From contig JARWIR010000002.1 in NCBI GenBank assembly GCA_029959085.1, positions 59,574,154-59,638,153 on the forward strand: DNA of 64,000 nucleotides. The letters run 5' to 3'. Source of the stretch: Nemophila menziesii (lineage: Eukaryota > Streptophyta > Magnoliopsida > Boraginales > Hydrophyllaceae). The notes beneath the pieces were generated by a model. The model did not search any database. It worked only from the letters and a program-made list of their open reading frames with translations, and had not been told where the DNA came from. This document shows, piece after piece, positions 23,887-38,085 of the stretch. Numbering within the stretch: position 1 is the first letter of the stretch; every line of letters starts with the position of its first letter. The position numbers and the translations under genes were made by a program.

Positions 23887-25778
23887 TACCAAAATGCTCT
23901 GGTTGTAACCGAACAACATTGAATATTGTAACATTTTTTAAATATTTTACTATCTCAATTAATCGAATCTAAAGATTAGAAGTTTGTAAATAGAATGTGC
24001 ACTTACTTATTGACTAAAGAGTAGCTTATTATTTTGTTTCTTAACTTTCCCACATATATGAATGATAAATTTATTTTTGACTTTTTTCTTTTTATATAAG
24101 TCAAGTATTTTGAAATGTATGGTTGAAAAAAATATCATTTTCCCTATATTCAACATACCAATAACATTTTTTTATAGAGTATGATTTCTATTTCCAATAA
24201 CTAATAGAATTTTATTTTACTAATAGAGATATTTTTTTTCAGGTCGTGTTAGTGATTGATTAGTACCAAATTTAAAATATTTTCAATATTGTTTAGATTT
24301 GTCATACCGATTAACGTGGTTTCCCAAACTACTTGGTGATAGTTTATCTCTTTGAAAATGTTTCAATAATAAATATTTTGTATTGCTTACAATTGAAAGA
24401 TATTTGTTGTTATTGTGTTGTTTTATTTTTGTGAAGACGTGTGTTGTTTTTGTTAGAATATCAGTGACTTTAAAATGTTAATTTATAAATAGTTTATAAT
24501 ATTATTGATATGATAATTGGTTTAGCCCTACTCTTTATATTTCTATAATCATAAAAAATTAATTGTCATGATGTACAATTACATTAACATTGACAATAGA
24601 TTGATTTTAATGATACTTTTAATCATTTCTATAAAATTATAGAACACTTTTATCAATTGTAAATTTATAATCTATTCAAATTACACGTTGTTGTTGTTTT
24701 CTTATTGTTTATAAATTTAAATTTGAATTTTAAATTTTAAATCCTGATTTAAAGATTAAAAAAATTCATAATGCCAAATCATTCTACCAATTAGGGTAAT
24801 TGTTTTAGAAAGATGGAGTAACGAATGTAAAAACATGTTGTTAGGTATTTTTCAAATTTGAGAGGAAATAAATGGACTATAAAGCAATAATGAACACTTG
24901 AAATTCTTAACTTAATGCATCTAGGGATTTATTTTGTAAAATGATATAAAAATATAAGAATAACTAGATCACTACAAGGACTACATCACATGTATTTAGA
25001 GTTTTAGATAAAAAATAAATATTACGATATATCCTATAATTCCTAATGTAAGGGTAACATATCACCCCATATCTTAAAAAAATCAACGTTGTTGTTATTG
25101 TTTAGTGATCTAATCTTGTGAAACATTAAGATTTTTCGTAATAAGAGAAAGTAATATTGTAAATTTTTACAAGTTTATCTTTTAAATAAAATTACAAAAT
25201 ATACTATTTAAAGAATAAATGTTGTTGCTAATGAAAATTGAGATAGACGACATAAAGGACGCACATAAGTCGTGAATGGGCTGTCTCTAGCGACAACGCA
25301 CATGTATTCTTGCTATGTCTCGTAGCTAGAACAACACGTGGTATTTTCCTTTTTTTGATTGATTAATTTTATGTTGAAAATGAATATATTCCATGTTTAA
25401 GTGATGTTGTACTATTCTTGTGGACGATTCTTTACCAATTCTAAAATCAATTGGACTCCTCTCATGATAGAAGTATGATTCACATCGGTTTATGTACAAT
25501 ACAATGAAATATGAAATAGATAATATGAGAAATTTGAATATTTTTGATAAAAAGATGGATAAAGGCAGAGACATTGTTTGGGAGAGGCTATGGTTTTGTT
25601 CTTAGAACTTATGTTTACATTGTAAATCTAATAAATTTAATATAGATTTTCAATACTGTAAAAATTTAGCCCAATATGAAATTATGAGGTCTAAATTAAG
25701 CCCAGCTTGAGATTAAAAGAAAGCTCAATGTAGTATTACTAATACTACTTGAAACAATTGGGTCTCATAGTCAGATTT
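23887..25778. repeat. Satellite unit 13 (S type)
   Basis: 1,892-bp unit. The 3' half repeats unit 12 one unit later. The 5' end provides the haplotype seen at the start of chimeric unit 10. Private tttcaatactg near 25648. ORF 25326-25574. Confidence 0.95.
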
Positions 25779-27670
25779 TACCAAAATGCTCTGGTTGTAA
25801 CCGAACAACATTGAATATTGTAACATTTTTTAAATATTTTACTATCTCAATTAATCGAATCTAAAGATTAGAAGTTTGTAAATAGAATGTGCACTTACTT
25901 ATTGACTAAAGAGTAGCTTATTATTTTGTTTCTTAACTTTCCCACATATATGAATGATAAATTTATTTTTGACTTTTTTCTTTTTATATAAGTCAAGTAT
26001 TTTGAAATGTATGGTTGAAAAAAATATCATTTTCCCTATATTCAACATACCAATAACATTTTTTTATAGAGTATGATTTCTATTTCCAATAACTAATAGA
26101 ATTTTATTTTACTAATAGAGATATTTTTTTTCAGGTCGTGTTAGTGATTGATTAGTACCAAATTTAAAATATTTTCAATATTGTTTAGATTTGTCATACC
26201 GATTAACGTGGTTTCCCAAACTACTTGGTGATAGTTTATCTCTTTGAAAATGTTTCAATAATAAATATTTTGTATTGCTTACAATTGAAAGATATTTGTT
26301 GTTATTGTGTTGTTTTATTTTTGTGAAGACGTGTGTTGTTTTTGTTAGAATATCAGTGACTTTAAAATGTTAATTTATAAATAGTTTATAATATTATTGA
26401 TATGATAATTGGTTTAGCCCTACTCTTTATATTTCTATAATCATAAAAAATTAATTGTCATGATGTACAATTACATTAACATTGACAATAGATTGATTTT
26501 AATGATACTTTTAATCATTTCTATAAAATTATAGAACACTTTTATCAATTGTAAATTTATAATCTATTCAAATTACACGTTGTTGTTGTTTTCTTATTGT
26601 TTATAAATTTAAATTTGAATTTTAAATTTTAAATCCTGATTTAAAGATTAAAAAAATTCATAATGCCAAATCATTCTACCAATTAGGGTAATTGTTTTAG
26701 AAAGATGGAGTAACGAATGTAAAAACATGTTGTTAGGTATTTTTCAAATTTGAGAGGAAATAAATGGACTATAAAGCAATAATGAACACTTGAAATTCTT
26801 AACTTAATGCATCTAGGGATTTATTTTGTAAAATGATATAAAAATATAAGAATAACTAGATCACTACAAGGACTACATCACATGTATTTAGAGTTTTAGA
26901 TAAAAAATAAATATTACGATATATCCTATAATTCCTAATGTAAGGGTAACATATCACCCCATATCTTAAAAAAATCAACGTTGTTGTTATTGTTTAGTGA
27001 TCTAATCTTGTGAAACATTAAGATTTTTCGTAATAAGAGAAAGTAATATTGTAAATTTTTACAAGTTTATCTTTTAAATAAAATTACAAAATATACTATT
27101 TAAAGAATAAATGTTGTTGCTAATGAAAATTGAGATAGACGACATAAAGGACGCACATAAGTCGTGAATGGGCTGTCTCTAGCGACAACGCACATGTATT
27201 CTTGCTATGTCTCGTAGCTAGAACAACACGTGGTATTTTCCTTTTTTTGATTGATTAATTTTATGTTGAAAATGAATATTTTCCATGTTTAAGTGATGTT
27301 GTACTATTCTTGTGGACGATTCTTTACCAATTTTAAAATCAATTGGACTCCTCTCATGATAGAAGTATGATTCACATCGGTTTATGTACAATACAATGAA
27401 ATATGAAATAGATAATATGAGAAATTTGAATATTTTTGATAAAAAGATGGATAAAGGCAGAGACATTGTTTGGGAGAGGCTATGGTTTTGTTCTTAGAAC
27501 TTATGTTTACATTGTAAATCTAATAAATTTAATATAGATTTTCTATAGTGTAAAAATTGAGCCCAATATGAAATTATGAGGTCTAAATTAAGCCCAGCTT
27601 GAGATTAAAAGAAAGCTCAATGTAGTATTACTAATACTACTTGAAACAATTGGGTCTCATAGTCAGATTT
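25779..27670. repeat. Satellite unit 14 (S type)
   Basis: 1,892-bp unit of the caggtcg/aacgtgg subtype. Private ccaattttaaaatc near 27330 gives K for R in the ORF (27218-27466). Confidence 0.95.
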
Positions 27671-29802
27671 TACCAAAATGCTCTGGTTGTAACCGAACAA
27701 CATTGAATATTGTAACATTTTTTAAATATTTTACTATCTCAATTAATCGAATCTAAAGATTAGAAGTTTGTAAATAGAATGTGCACTTACTTATTGACTA
27801 AAGAGTAGCTTATTATTTTGTTTCTTAACTTTCCCACATATATGAATGATAAATTTATTTTTGACTTTTTTCTTTTTATATAAGTCAAGTATTTTGAAAT
27901 GTATGGTTGAAAAAAATATCATTTTCCCTATATTCAACATACCAATAACATTTTTTTATAGAGTATGATTTCTATTTCCAATAACTAATAGAATTTTATT
28001 TTACTAATAGAGATATTTTTTTTCAAGCCGTGTTAGTGATTGATTAGTACCAAATTTAAAATATTTTCAATATTGTTTAGATTTGTCATACCGATTAACA
28101 TGGTTTCCCAAACTACTTGGTGATAGTTTATCTCTTTGAAAATGTTTCAATAATAAATATTTTGTATTGCTTACAATTGAAAGATATTTGTTGTTATTGT
28201 ATTGTTTTATTTTTGTGAAGACGTGTGTTGTTTTTGTTAGAATATCAGTGACTTTAAGTTGTTAATTTATAAATAGTTTATAATATTATTGATATGATAA
28301 TTGGTTTAGCCTACTCTTTATATTTCTATATTCATAAAAAATTAATTGTCATGATGTACAATTACATAAACATTGACAATAGATTGATTTTAATGATACT
28401 TTTAATCATTTCTATAAAATTATAAAACACTTTTATCAATTGTAAATTAATAATCTATTCAAATTACACGTTGTTGTTGTTTTCTTATTGTTTATAAATT
28501 TAAATTTGAATTTTAAATTTTAAATCCTGATTTAAAGATTAAAAAAATTAATTATGCCAAATCATTCTACCAATTAGGGTAATTGTTTTAGAAAGATGGA
28601 GTAACGAATTTAAAAACATGTCGTTAGGTATTTTTCAAATTTGAGAGGAAATAAATGGACTATAAAGCAATAATGAACACTTGAAATTCTTAATTTAATG
28701 CATCTAGGGATTTTTTTTGTAAAATGATATAAAAATATAAGAATAACTAGATCACTACAAGGACTACATCACATGTATTTAGAGTTTTAGATGAAAAATT
28801 AATATTACGATTTATCCTATAATTCCTAATGTAAGGGTAACATATCACCCCATATCTTAAAAAAATCAACGTTGTTGTTGTTGTTTAGGGATCTAATCTT
28901 AAGATTTTTCGTAATAAGAGAAAGTAATATTGTAATTTTTTACAAGTTTATCTTCTAAATAAAATTACAAAATATACTATTTAAAGAATAAATGTTGTTG
29001 CTAATGAAAATTGAGATAGGCGACATTAAGGACACACATAAGTCGTGAATGGGCTGTCTCTAGCGACAACGCACATTTATTCTTGCTATGTCTCGTAGCT
29101 AGAACAACACGTGGTATTACATTTTGTTATAAAAAACATAAAAGTATATAAATAAAATAATTTAAGCCGTAATAGAATAAATTTTAAAAAGTTAGTGGGA
29201 GCAAACAAGATTTTAAAAAATTTGAGGATTAATTCACTTATATATACAAAAGAGCAAATGAAGATCAATATAAGAAAATATAGAACTAAATTTTACCTGC
29301 TATCAAAAAATCAACGAAATAGCTAAAGACGAAAAAGAGGCCGTAAATTTTTTAACTGAAACAGGTTTTTTCCTTTTTTTGATTGATTAATTTTATGTTG
29401 AAAATGAATATTTTCCATGCTTAAGTGATTTTGTACTATTCTTCTGGACGATTCTTTACGAATTCTAAAATCACTTGGACTCCTCTCATGACCGAAGTAT
29501 GATTCACATCGGTTTATGTACAATACAATGAAATATGAAATAGATAATATGAGAAATCTGAAAATTTTTGATAAAAAGATGGATAAAGGCCGCGACATTG
29601 TTTGGGAGAGGCTAGGGTTTTGTTCTTGGAACTTATGTTTAAATTGTAAATCTAATAACTTTAATATATATTTTCTATAGTGTAAAAATTGAGCCCAATC
29701 TGAAATTTTGAGGTACAAACTAAGCCCAGCTTGAGATTAAAAGAAAGCTCATTGTAGTATTAATAATACTACTTGAAAAAATTGGGTCTCATAGTCAGAT
29801 TT
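27671..29802. repeat. Satellite unit 15 (L type)
   Basis: 2,132-bp long unit with L segment 29119-29369 and ORF 29323-29598. Private changes: gtaaattaataatc near 28443, tttagggatc near 28886, cacatttattc near 29074 and ctgaaaattttt near 29559. Confidence 0.95.
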
Positions 29803-31688
29803 TACCAAAATACTCTGGTTGGTACCAAACAACATAGAATATTGTAATATTTTTTTAATATTTTACTTTCTCAATTTATCGAATCTAAAGATTTGAAGTT
29901 TGTAAATAGAATGTGTACTTACTTATAGACTAAAGAGTAGCTTATTATTTTGTTTCTTAACTTTCCCACATATATGAATGATAAATTTATTTTTGACTAT
30001 TTTCTTTTTATATAAGTCAAGTATTTTGAAATGTATGGTTGAAAAAAATATAATTTTCCCTATATTCAACATACCAATAACATTTTTTTATAGAGTATGA
30101 TTTCTATTTCCAATAACTAATAGAATTTTATTTTACTAATAGAGATATTTTTTTTCAGGTCGTGTTAGTGATTGATTAGTACCAAATTTAAAATATTTTC
30201 AATATTGTTTAGATTTGTCATACCGTGGTTTCCCAAACTACTTGGTGATAGTTTATCTCTTTGAAAATGTTTCAATAATAAATATTTTGTACTGCTTACA
30301 ATTGAAAGATATTTGTTGTTATTGTGTTGTTTTATTTTTGTGAAGACGTGTGTTGTTTTTGTTAGAATATCAGTGACTTTAAAATGTTAATTTATAAATA
30401 GTTTATAATATTATTGATATGATAATTGGTTTAGCCCTACTCTTTATATTTCTATAATCATAAAAAATTAATTGTCATGATGTACAATTACATTAACATT
30501 GACAATAGATTGATTTTAATGATACTTTTAATCATTTCTATAAAATTATAGAACACTTTTATCAATTGTAAATTTATAATCTATTCAAATTACACGTTGT
30601 TGTTGTTTTCTTATTGTTTATCAATTTAAATTTGAATTTTAAATTTTAAATCCTGATTTAATGATTAAAAAAATTCATAATGCCAAATCATTCTACCAAT
30701 TAGGGTAATTGTTTTAGAAAGATGGAGTAACGAATGTAAAAACATGTTGTTAGGTATTTTTCAAATTTGAGAGGAAATAAATGGACTATAAAGCAATAAT
30801 GAACACTTGAAATTCTTAACTTAATGCATCTAGGGATTTATTTTGTAAAATGATATAAAAATATAAGAATAACTAGATCACTACAAGGACTACATCACAT
30901 GTATTTAGAGTTTTAGATAAAAAATTAATATTACGATATATCCTATAATTCCTAATGTAAGGGTAACATATCACCCCATATCTTAAAAAAATCAACGTTG
31001 TTGTTATTGTTTAGTGATATAATCTTGTGAAACATTAAGATTTTTCGTAATAAGAGAAAGTAATATTGTAAATTTTTACAAGTTTATCTTTTAAATAAAA
31101 TTACAAAATATACTATTTAAAGAATAAATGTTGTTGCTAATGAAAATTGAGATAGACGACATAAAGGACGCACATAAGTCGTGAATGGGCTGTCTCTAGC
31201 GACAACGCACATGTATTCTTGCTATGTCTCGTAGCTAGAACAACACGTGGTATTTTCCTTTTTTTTGATTGATTAATTTTATGTTGAAAATGAATATTTT
31301 CCATGTTTAAGTGATGTTGTACTATTCTTGTGGACGATTCTTTACCAATTCTAAAATCAATTGGACTCCTCTCATGATAGAAGTATGATTCACATCGGTT
31401 TATGTACAATACAATGAAATATGAAATAGATAATATGAGAAATTTGAATATTTTTGATAAAAAGATGGATAAAGGCAGAGACATTGTTTGGGAGAGGCTA
31501 TGGTTTTGTTCTTAGAAGTTATGTTTACATTGTAAATCTAATAAATTTAATATAGATTTTCTATAGTGTAAAAATTGAGCCCAATATGAAATTATGAGAT
31601 CTAAATTAAGCCCAGCTTGAGATTAAAAGAAAGCTCAATGTAGTATTACTAATACTACTTGAAACAATTGGGTCTCATAGTCAGATTT
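29803..31688. repeat. Satellite unit 16 (S type, 7-bp deletion)
   Basis: 1,886-bp unit, deletion at 30225/30226. The most diverged S unit in the window: gtaatattttt near 29845, gatttgaag near 29891, tataatttt near 30050, tatcaattt near 30619 and atgattaaa near 30660. An extra T in the T-run near 31260 shifts the ORF end. Confidence 0.95.
31137..31484 (-). other. Extended ORF in unit 16 (115 codons)
   Basis: Same ATG-initiated ORF as other S units, but one extra T in the T-run near 31260 shifts the frame at the KKG position. The frame then continues through the G-box island, adding residues such as RVVLATRHSKNTCALS before a stop. It is unique to this unit and follows from a homopolymer length change, so it is either a sequencing error or a neutral slippage variant. 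Confidence 0.2.
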
Positions 31689-33821
31689 TACCAAAATGCT
31701 CTGGTTGTAACCGAACAACATAGAATATTGTAACATTTTTTAAATATTTTACTATCTCAATTAATCGAATCTAAAGATTAGAAGTTTGTAAATAGAATGT
31801 GCACTTACTTATTGACTAAAGAGTAGCTTATTATTTTGTTTCTTAACTTTCCCACATATATGAATGATAAATTTATTTTTGACTTTTTTCTTTTTATATA
31901 AGTCAAGTATTTTGAAATGTATGGTTGAAAAAAATATCATTTTCCCTATATTCAACATACCAATAACATTTTTTTATAGAGTATGATTTCTATTTCCAAT
32001 AACTAATAGAATTTTATTTTACTAATAGAGATATTTTTTTTCAGGTCGTGTTAGTGATTGATTAGTACCAAATTTAAAATATTTTCAATATTGTTTAGAT
32101 TTGTCATACCGATTAACGTGGTTTCCCAAACTACTTGGTGATAGTTTATCTCTTTGAAAATGTTTCAATAATAAATATTTTGTATTGCTTACAATTGAAA
32201 GATATTTGTTGTTATTGTGTTGTTTTATTTTTGTGAAGACGTGTGTTGTTTTTGTTAGAATATCAGTGACTTTAAAATGTTAATTTATAAATAGTTTATA
32301 ATATTATTGATATGATAATTGGTTTAGCCCTACTCTTTATATTTCTATAATCATAAAAAATTAATTGTCATGATGTACAATTACATTAACATTGACAATA
32401 GATTGATTTTAATGATACTTTTAATCATTTCTATAAAATTATAGAACACTTTTATCAATTGTAAATTTATAATCTATTCAAATTACACGTTGTTGTTGTT
32501 TTCTTATTGTTTATAAATTTAAATTTGAATTTTAAATTTTAAATCCTGATTTAAAGATTAAAAAAATTAATTATGCCAAATCATTCTACCAATTAGGGTA
32601 ATTGTTTTAGAAAGATGGAGTAACGAATTTAAAAACATGTCGTTAGGTATTTTTCAAATTTGAGAGGAAATAAATGGACTATAAAGCAATAATGAACACT
32701 TGAAATTCTTAATTTAATGCATCTAGGGATTTTTTTTGTAAAATGATATAAAAATATAAGAATAACTAGATCACTACAAGGACTACATCACATGTATTTA
32801 GAGTTTTAGATGAAAAATTAATATTACGATTTATCCTATAATTCCTAATGTAAGGGTAACATATCACCCCATATCTTAAAAAAATCAACGTTGTTGTTGT
32901 TGTTTAGCGATCTAATCTTAAGATTTTTCGTAATAAGAGAAAGTAATATTGTAATTTTTTACAAGTTTATCTTCTAAATAAAATTACAAAATATACTATT
33001 TAAAGAATAAATGTTGTTGCTAATGAAAATTGAGATAGGCGACATTAAGGACACACATAAGTCGTGAATGGGCTGTCTCTAGCGACAACGCACATGTATT
33101 CTTGCTATGTCTCGTAGCTAGAACAACACGTGGTATTACATTTTGTTACAAAAAACATAAAAGTATATAAATAAAATAATTTAAGCCGTAATAGAATAAA
33201 TTTTAAAAAGTTAGTTGGAGCAAACAAGATTTTAAAAAATTTGAGGATTAATTCACTTATATATACAAAAGAGCAAATGAAGATCAATATAAGAAAATAT
33301 AGAACTAAATTTTACCTGCTATCAAAAAATCAACGAAATAGCTAAAGACGAAAAAGAGGCCGTAAATTTTTTAACTGAAACAGGTTTTTTCCTTTTTTTG
33401 ATTGATTAATTTTATGTTGAAAATGAATATTTTCCATGCTTAAGTGATTTTGTACTATTCTTCTGGACGATTCTTTACGAATTCTAAAATCACTTCGACT
33501 CCTCTCATGACCGAAGTATGATTCACATCGGTTTATGTACAATACAATGAAATATGAAATAGATAATATGAGAAATCTGAATATTTTTGATAAAAAGATG
33601 GATAAAGGCCGCGACATTGTTTGGGAGAGGCTAGGGTTTTGTTCTTGGAACTTATGTTTAAATTGTAAATCTAATAACTTTAATATATATTTTCTATAGT
33701 GTAAAAATTGAGCCCAATCTGAAATTTTGAGGTACAAACTAAGCCCAGCTTGAGATTAAAAGAAAGCTCATTGTAGTATTAATAATACTACTTGAAAAAA
33801 TTGGGTCTCATAGTCAGATTT
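31689..33821. repeat. Satellite unit 17 (L type)
   Basis: 2,133-bp long unit with L segment 33138-33388 and ORF 33342-33617. First of three consecutive L units. Shares gttacaaaaaac (about 33146) only with unit 18. Confidence 0.95.
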
Positions 33822-35953
33822 TACCAAAATACTCTGGTTGGTACCAAACAACATAGAATATTGTAACATTTTTTTAATATTTTACTTTCTCAATTTATCG
33901 AATCTAAAGATTAGAAGTTTGTAAATAGAATGTGTACTTACTTATAGACTAAAGAGTAGCTTATTATTTTGTTTCTTAACTTTCCCACATATATGAATGA
34001 TAAATTTATTTTTGACTATTTTCTTTTTATATAAGTCAAGTATTTTGAAATGTATGGTTGAAAAAAATATCATTTTCCCTATATTCAACATACCAATAAC
34101 ATTTTTTTATAGAGTATGATTTCTATTTCCAATAACTAATAGAATTTTATTTTACTAATAGAGATATTTTTTTTCAGGTCGTGTTAGTGATTGATTAGTA
34201 CCAAATTTAAAATATTTTCAATATTGTTTAGATTTGTCATACCGATTAACGTGGTTTCCCAAACTACTTGGTGATAGTTTATCTCTTTGAAAATGTTTCA
34301 ATAATAAATATTTTGTATTGCTTACAATTGAAAGATATTTGTTGTTATTGTATTGTTTTATTTTTGTGAAGACGTGTGTTGTTTTTGTTAGAATATCAGT
34401 GACTTTAAGTTGTTAATTTATAAATAGTTTATAATATTATTGATATGATAATTGGTTTAGCCTACTCTTTATATTTCTATATTCATAAAAAATTAATTGT
34501 CATGATGTACAATTACATAAATATTGACAATAGATTGATTTTAATGATACTTTTAATCATTTCTATAAAATTATAAAACACTTTTATCAATTGTAAATTT
34601 ATAATCTATTCAAATTACACGTTGTTGTTGTTTTCTTATTGTTTATAAATTTAAATTTGAATTTTAAATTTTAAATCCTGATTTAAAGATTAAAAAAATT
34701 AATTATGCCAAATCATTCTACCAATTAGGGTAATTGTTTTAGAAAGATCGAGTAACGAATTTAAAAACATGTCGTTAGGTATTTTTCAAATTTGAGAGGA
34801 AATAAATGGACTATAAAGCAATAATGAACACTTGAAATTCTTAATTTAATGCATCTAGGGATTTTTTTTGTAAAATGATATAAAAATATAAGAATAACTA
34901 GATCACTACAAGGACTACATCACATGTATTTAGAGTTTTAGATGAAAAATTAATATTACGATTTATCCTATAATTCCTAATGTAAGGGTAACATATCACC
35001 CCATATCTTAAAAAAATCAACGTTGTTGTTGTTGTTTAGCGATCTAATCTTAAGATTTTTCGTAATAAGAGAAAGTAATATTGTAATTTTTTACAAGTTT
35101 ATCTTCTAAATAAAATTACAAAATATACTATTTAAAGAATAAATGTTGTTGCTAATGAAAATTGAGATAGGCGACATTAAGGACACACATAAGTCGTGAA
35201 TGGGCTGTCTCTAGCGACAACGCACATGTATTCTTGCTATGTCTCGTAGCTAGAACAACACGTGGTATTACATTTTGTTACAAAAAACATAAAAGTATAT
35301 AAATAAAATAATTTAAGCCGTAATAGAATAAATTTTAAAAAGTTAGTGGGAGCAAACAAGATTTTAAAAAATTTGAGGATTAATTCACTTATATATACAA
35401 AAGAGCAAATGAAGATCAATATAAGAAAATATAGAACTAAATTTTACCTGCTATCAAAAAATCAACGAAATAGCTAAAGACGAAAAAGAGGCCGTAAATT
35501 TTTTAACTGAAACAGGTTTTTTCCTTTTTTTGATTGATTAATTTTATGTTGAAAATGAATATTTTCCATGCTTAAGTGATTTTGTACTATTCTTCTGGAC
35601 GATTCTTTACGAATTCTAAAATCACTTCGACTCCTCTCATGACCGAAGTATGATTCACATCGGTTTATGTATAATACAATGAAATATGAAATAGATAATA
35701 TGAGAAATCTGAATATTTTTGATAAAAAGATGGATAAAGGCCGCGACATTGTTTGGGAGAGGCTAGGGTTTTGTTCTTGGAACTTATGTTTAAATTGTAA
35801 ATCTAATAACTTTAATATATATTTTCTATAGTGTAAAAATTGAGCCCAATCTGAAATTTTGAGGTACAAACTAAGCCCAGCTTGAGATTAAAAGAAAGCT
35901 CATTGTAGTATTAATAATACTACTTGAAAAAATTGGGTCTCATAGTCATATTT
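33822..35953. repeat. Satellite unit 18 (L type, subtype recombinant)
   Basis: 2,132-bp long unit with L segment 35270-35520 and ORF 35474-35749. The first ~430 bp are of the caggtcg/aacgtgg subtype. From about 34340 it switches to attgtattg, aagttgtt and tagcctac. Private changes: gatcgagtaac (about 34747), tgtataatac (about 35668), catagtcatatt (about 35942). Confidence 0.95.
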
Positions 35954-38085
35954 TACCAAAATACTCTGGTTGGTACCAAACAACATAGAATATTGTAACA
36001 TTTTTTTAATATTTTACTTTCTCAATTTATCGAATCTAAAGATTAGAAGTTTGTAAATAGAATGTGTACTTACTTATAGACTAAAGAGTAGCTTATTATT
36101 TTGTTTCTTAACTTTCCCACATATATGAATGATAAATTTATTTTTGACTATTTTCTTTTTATATAAGTCAAGTATTTTGAAATGTATGGTTGAAAAAAAT
36201 ATCATTTTCCCTATATTCAACATACCAATAACATTTTTTTATAGAGTATGATTTCTATTTCCAATAACTAATAGAATTTTATTTTACTAATAGAGATATT
36301 TTTTTTCAGGTCGTGTTAGTGATTGATTAGTACCAAATTTAAAATATTTTCAATATTGTTTAGATTTGTCATACCGATTAACGTGGTTTCCCAAACTACT
36401 TGGTGATAGTTTATCTCTTTGAAAATGTTTCAATAATAAATATTTTGTATTGCTTACAATTGAAAGATATTTGTTGTTATTGTATTGTTTTATTTTTGTG
36501 AAGACGTGTGTTGTTTTTGTTAGAATATCAGTGACTTTAAGTTGTTAATTTATAAATAGTTTATAATATTATTGATATGATAATTGGTTTAGCCTACTCT
36601 TTATATTTCTATATTCATAAAAAATTAATTGTCATGATGTACAATTACATAAATATTGACAATAGATTGATTTTAATGATACTTTTAATCATTTCTATAA
36701 AATTATAAAACACTTTTATCAATTGTAAATTTATAATCTATTCAAATTACACGTTGTTGTTGTTTTCTTATTGTTTATAAATTTAAATTTGAATTTTAAA
36801 TTTTAAATCCTGATTTAAAGATTAAAAAAATTAATTATGCCAAATCATTCTACCAATTAGGGTAATTGTTTTAGAAAGATGGAGTAACGAATTTAAAAAC
36901 ATGTCGTTAGGTATTTTTCAAATTTGAGAGGAAATAAATGGACTATAAAGCAATAATGAACACTTGAAATTCTTAATTTAATGCATCTAGGGATTTTTTT
37001 TGTAAAATGATATAAAAATATAAGAATAACTAGATCACTACAAGGACTACATCACATGTATTTAGAGTTTTAGATGAAAAATTAATATTACGATTTATCC
37101 TATAATTCCTAATGTAAGGGTAACATATCACCCCATATCTTAAAAAAATCAACGTTGTTGTTGTTGTTTAGCGATCTAATCTTAAGATTTTTCGTAATAA
37201 GAGAAAGTAATATTGTAATTTTTTACAAGTTTATCTTCTAAATAAAATTACAAAATATACTATTTAAAGAATAAATGTTGTTGCTAATGAAAATTGAGAT
37301 AGGCGACATTAAGGACACACATAAGTCGTGAATGGGCTGTCTCTAGCGACAACGCACATGTATTCTTGCTATGTCTTGTAGCTAGAACAACACGTGGTAT
37401 TACATTTTGTTATAAAAAACATAAAAGTATATAAATAAAATAATTTAAGCCGTAATAGAATAAATTTTAAAAAGTTAGTGGGAGCAAACAAGATTTTAAA
37501 AAATTTGAGGATTAATTCACTTATATATACAAAAGAGCAAATGAAGATCAATATAAGAAAATATAGAACTAAATTTTACCTGCTATCAAAAAATCAACGA
37601 AATAGCTAAAGACGAAAAAGAGGCCGTAAATTTTTTAACTGAAACAGGTTTTTTCCTTTTTTTGATTGATTAATTTTATGTTGAAAATGAATATTTTCCA
37701 TTCTTAAGTGATTTTGTAGTATTCTTCTGGACGATTCTTTACGAATTCTAAAATCACTTGGACTCCTCTCATGACCGAAGTATGATTCACATCGGTTTAT
37801 GTACAATACAATGAAATATGAAATAGATAATATGAGAAATCTGAATATTTTTGATAAAAAGATGGATAAAGGCCGCCACATTGTTTGGGAGAGGCTAGGG
37901 TTTTGTTCTTGGAACTTATGTTTAAATTGTAAATCTAATAACTTTAATATATATTTTCTATAGTGTAAAAATTGAGCCCAATCTGAAATTTTGAGGTACA
38001 AACTAAGCCCAGCTTGAGATTAAAAGAAAGCTCATTGAAGTATTAATAATACTACTTGAAAAAATTGGGTCTCATAGTCAGATTT
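35954..38085. repeat. Satellite unit 19 (L type, subtype recombinant)
   Basis: 2,132-bp unit and the last L unit in the window. L segment 37402-37652, ORF 37606-37881. Shares the unit 18 recombination junction. Several ORF changes: gccgccac gives W at residue 2, ccattcttaag gives R for S. The hairpin arm is altered (gaagtatt). Confidence 0.95.

Larger units (their letters stand above)
18306..24215. repeat. Higher-order repeat S-L-S, copy B (approximate ends)
   Basis: Second copy of the 5.9-kb block, covering most of unit 10, all of units 11 and 12, and the matching start of unit 13. It differs from copy A at very few positions, including an inserted C (21546) and catagtc instead of catagtt at the end of the third unit. 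Very high identity over 5.9 kb indicates a recent event. Confidence 0.85.

Noticed and set aside
31137..31484. Unit 16 115-codon ORF as a new gene
   Set aside because: It results from one extra T in a homopolymer and is found in one unit only.
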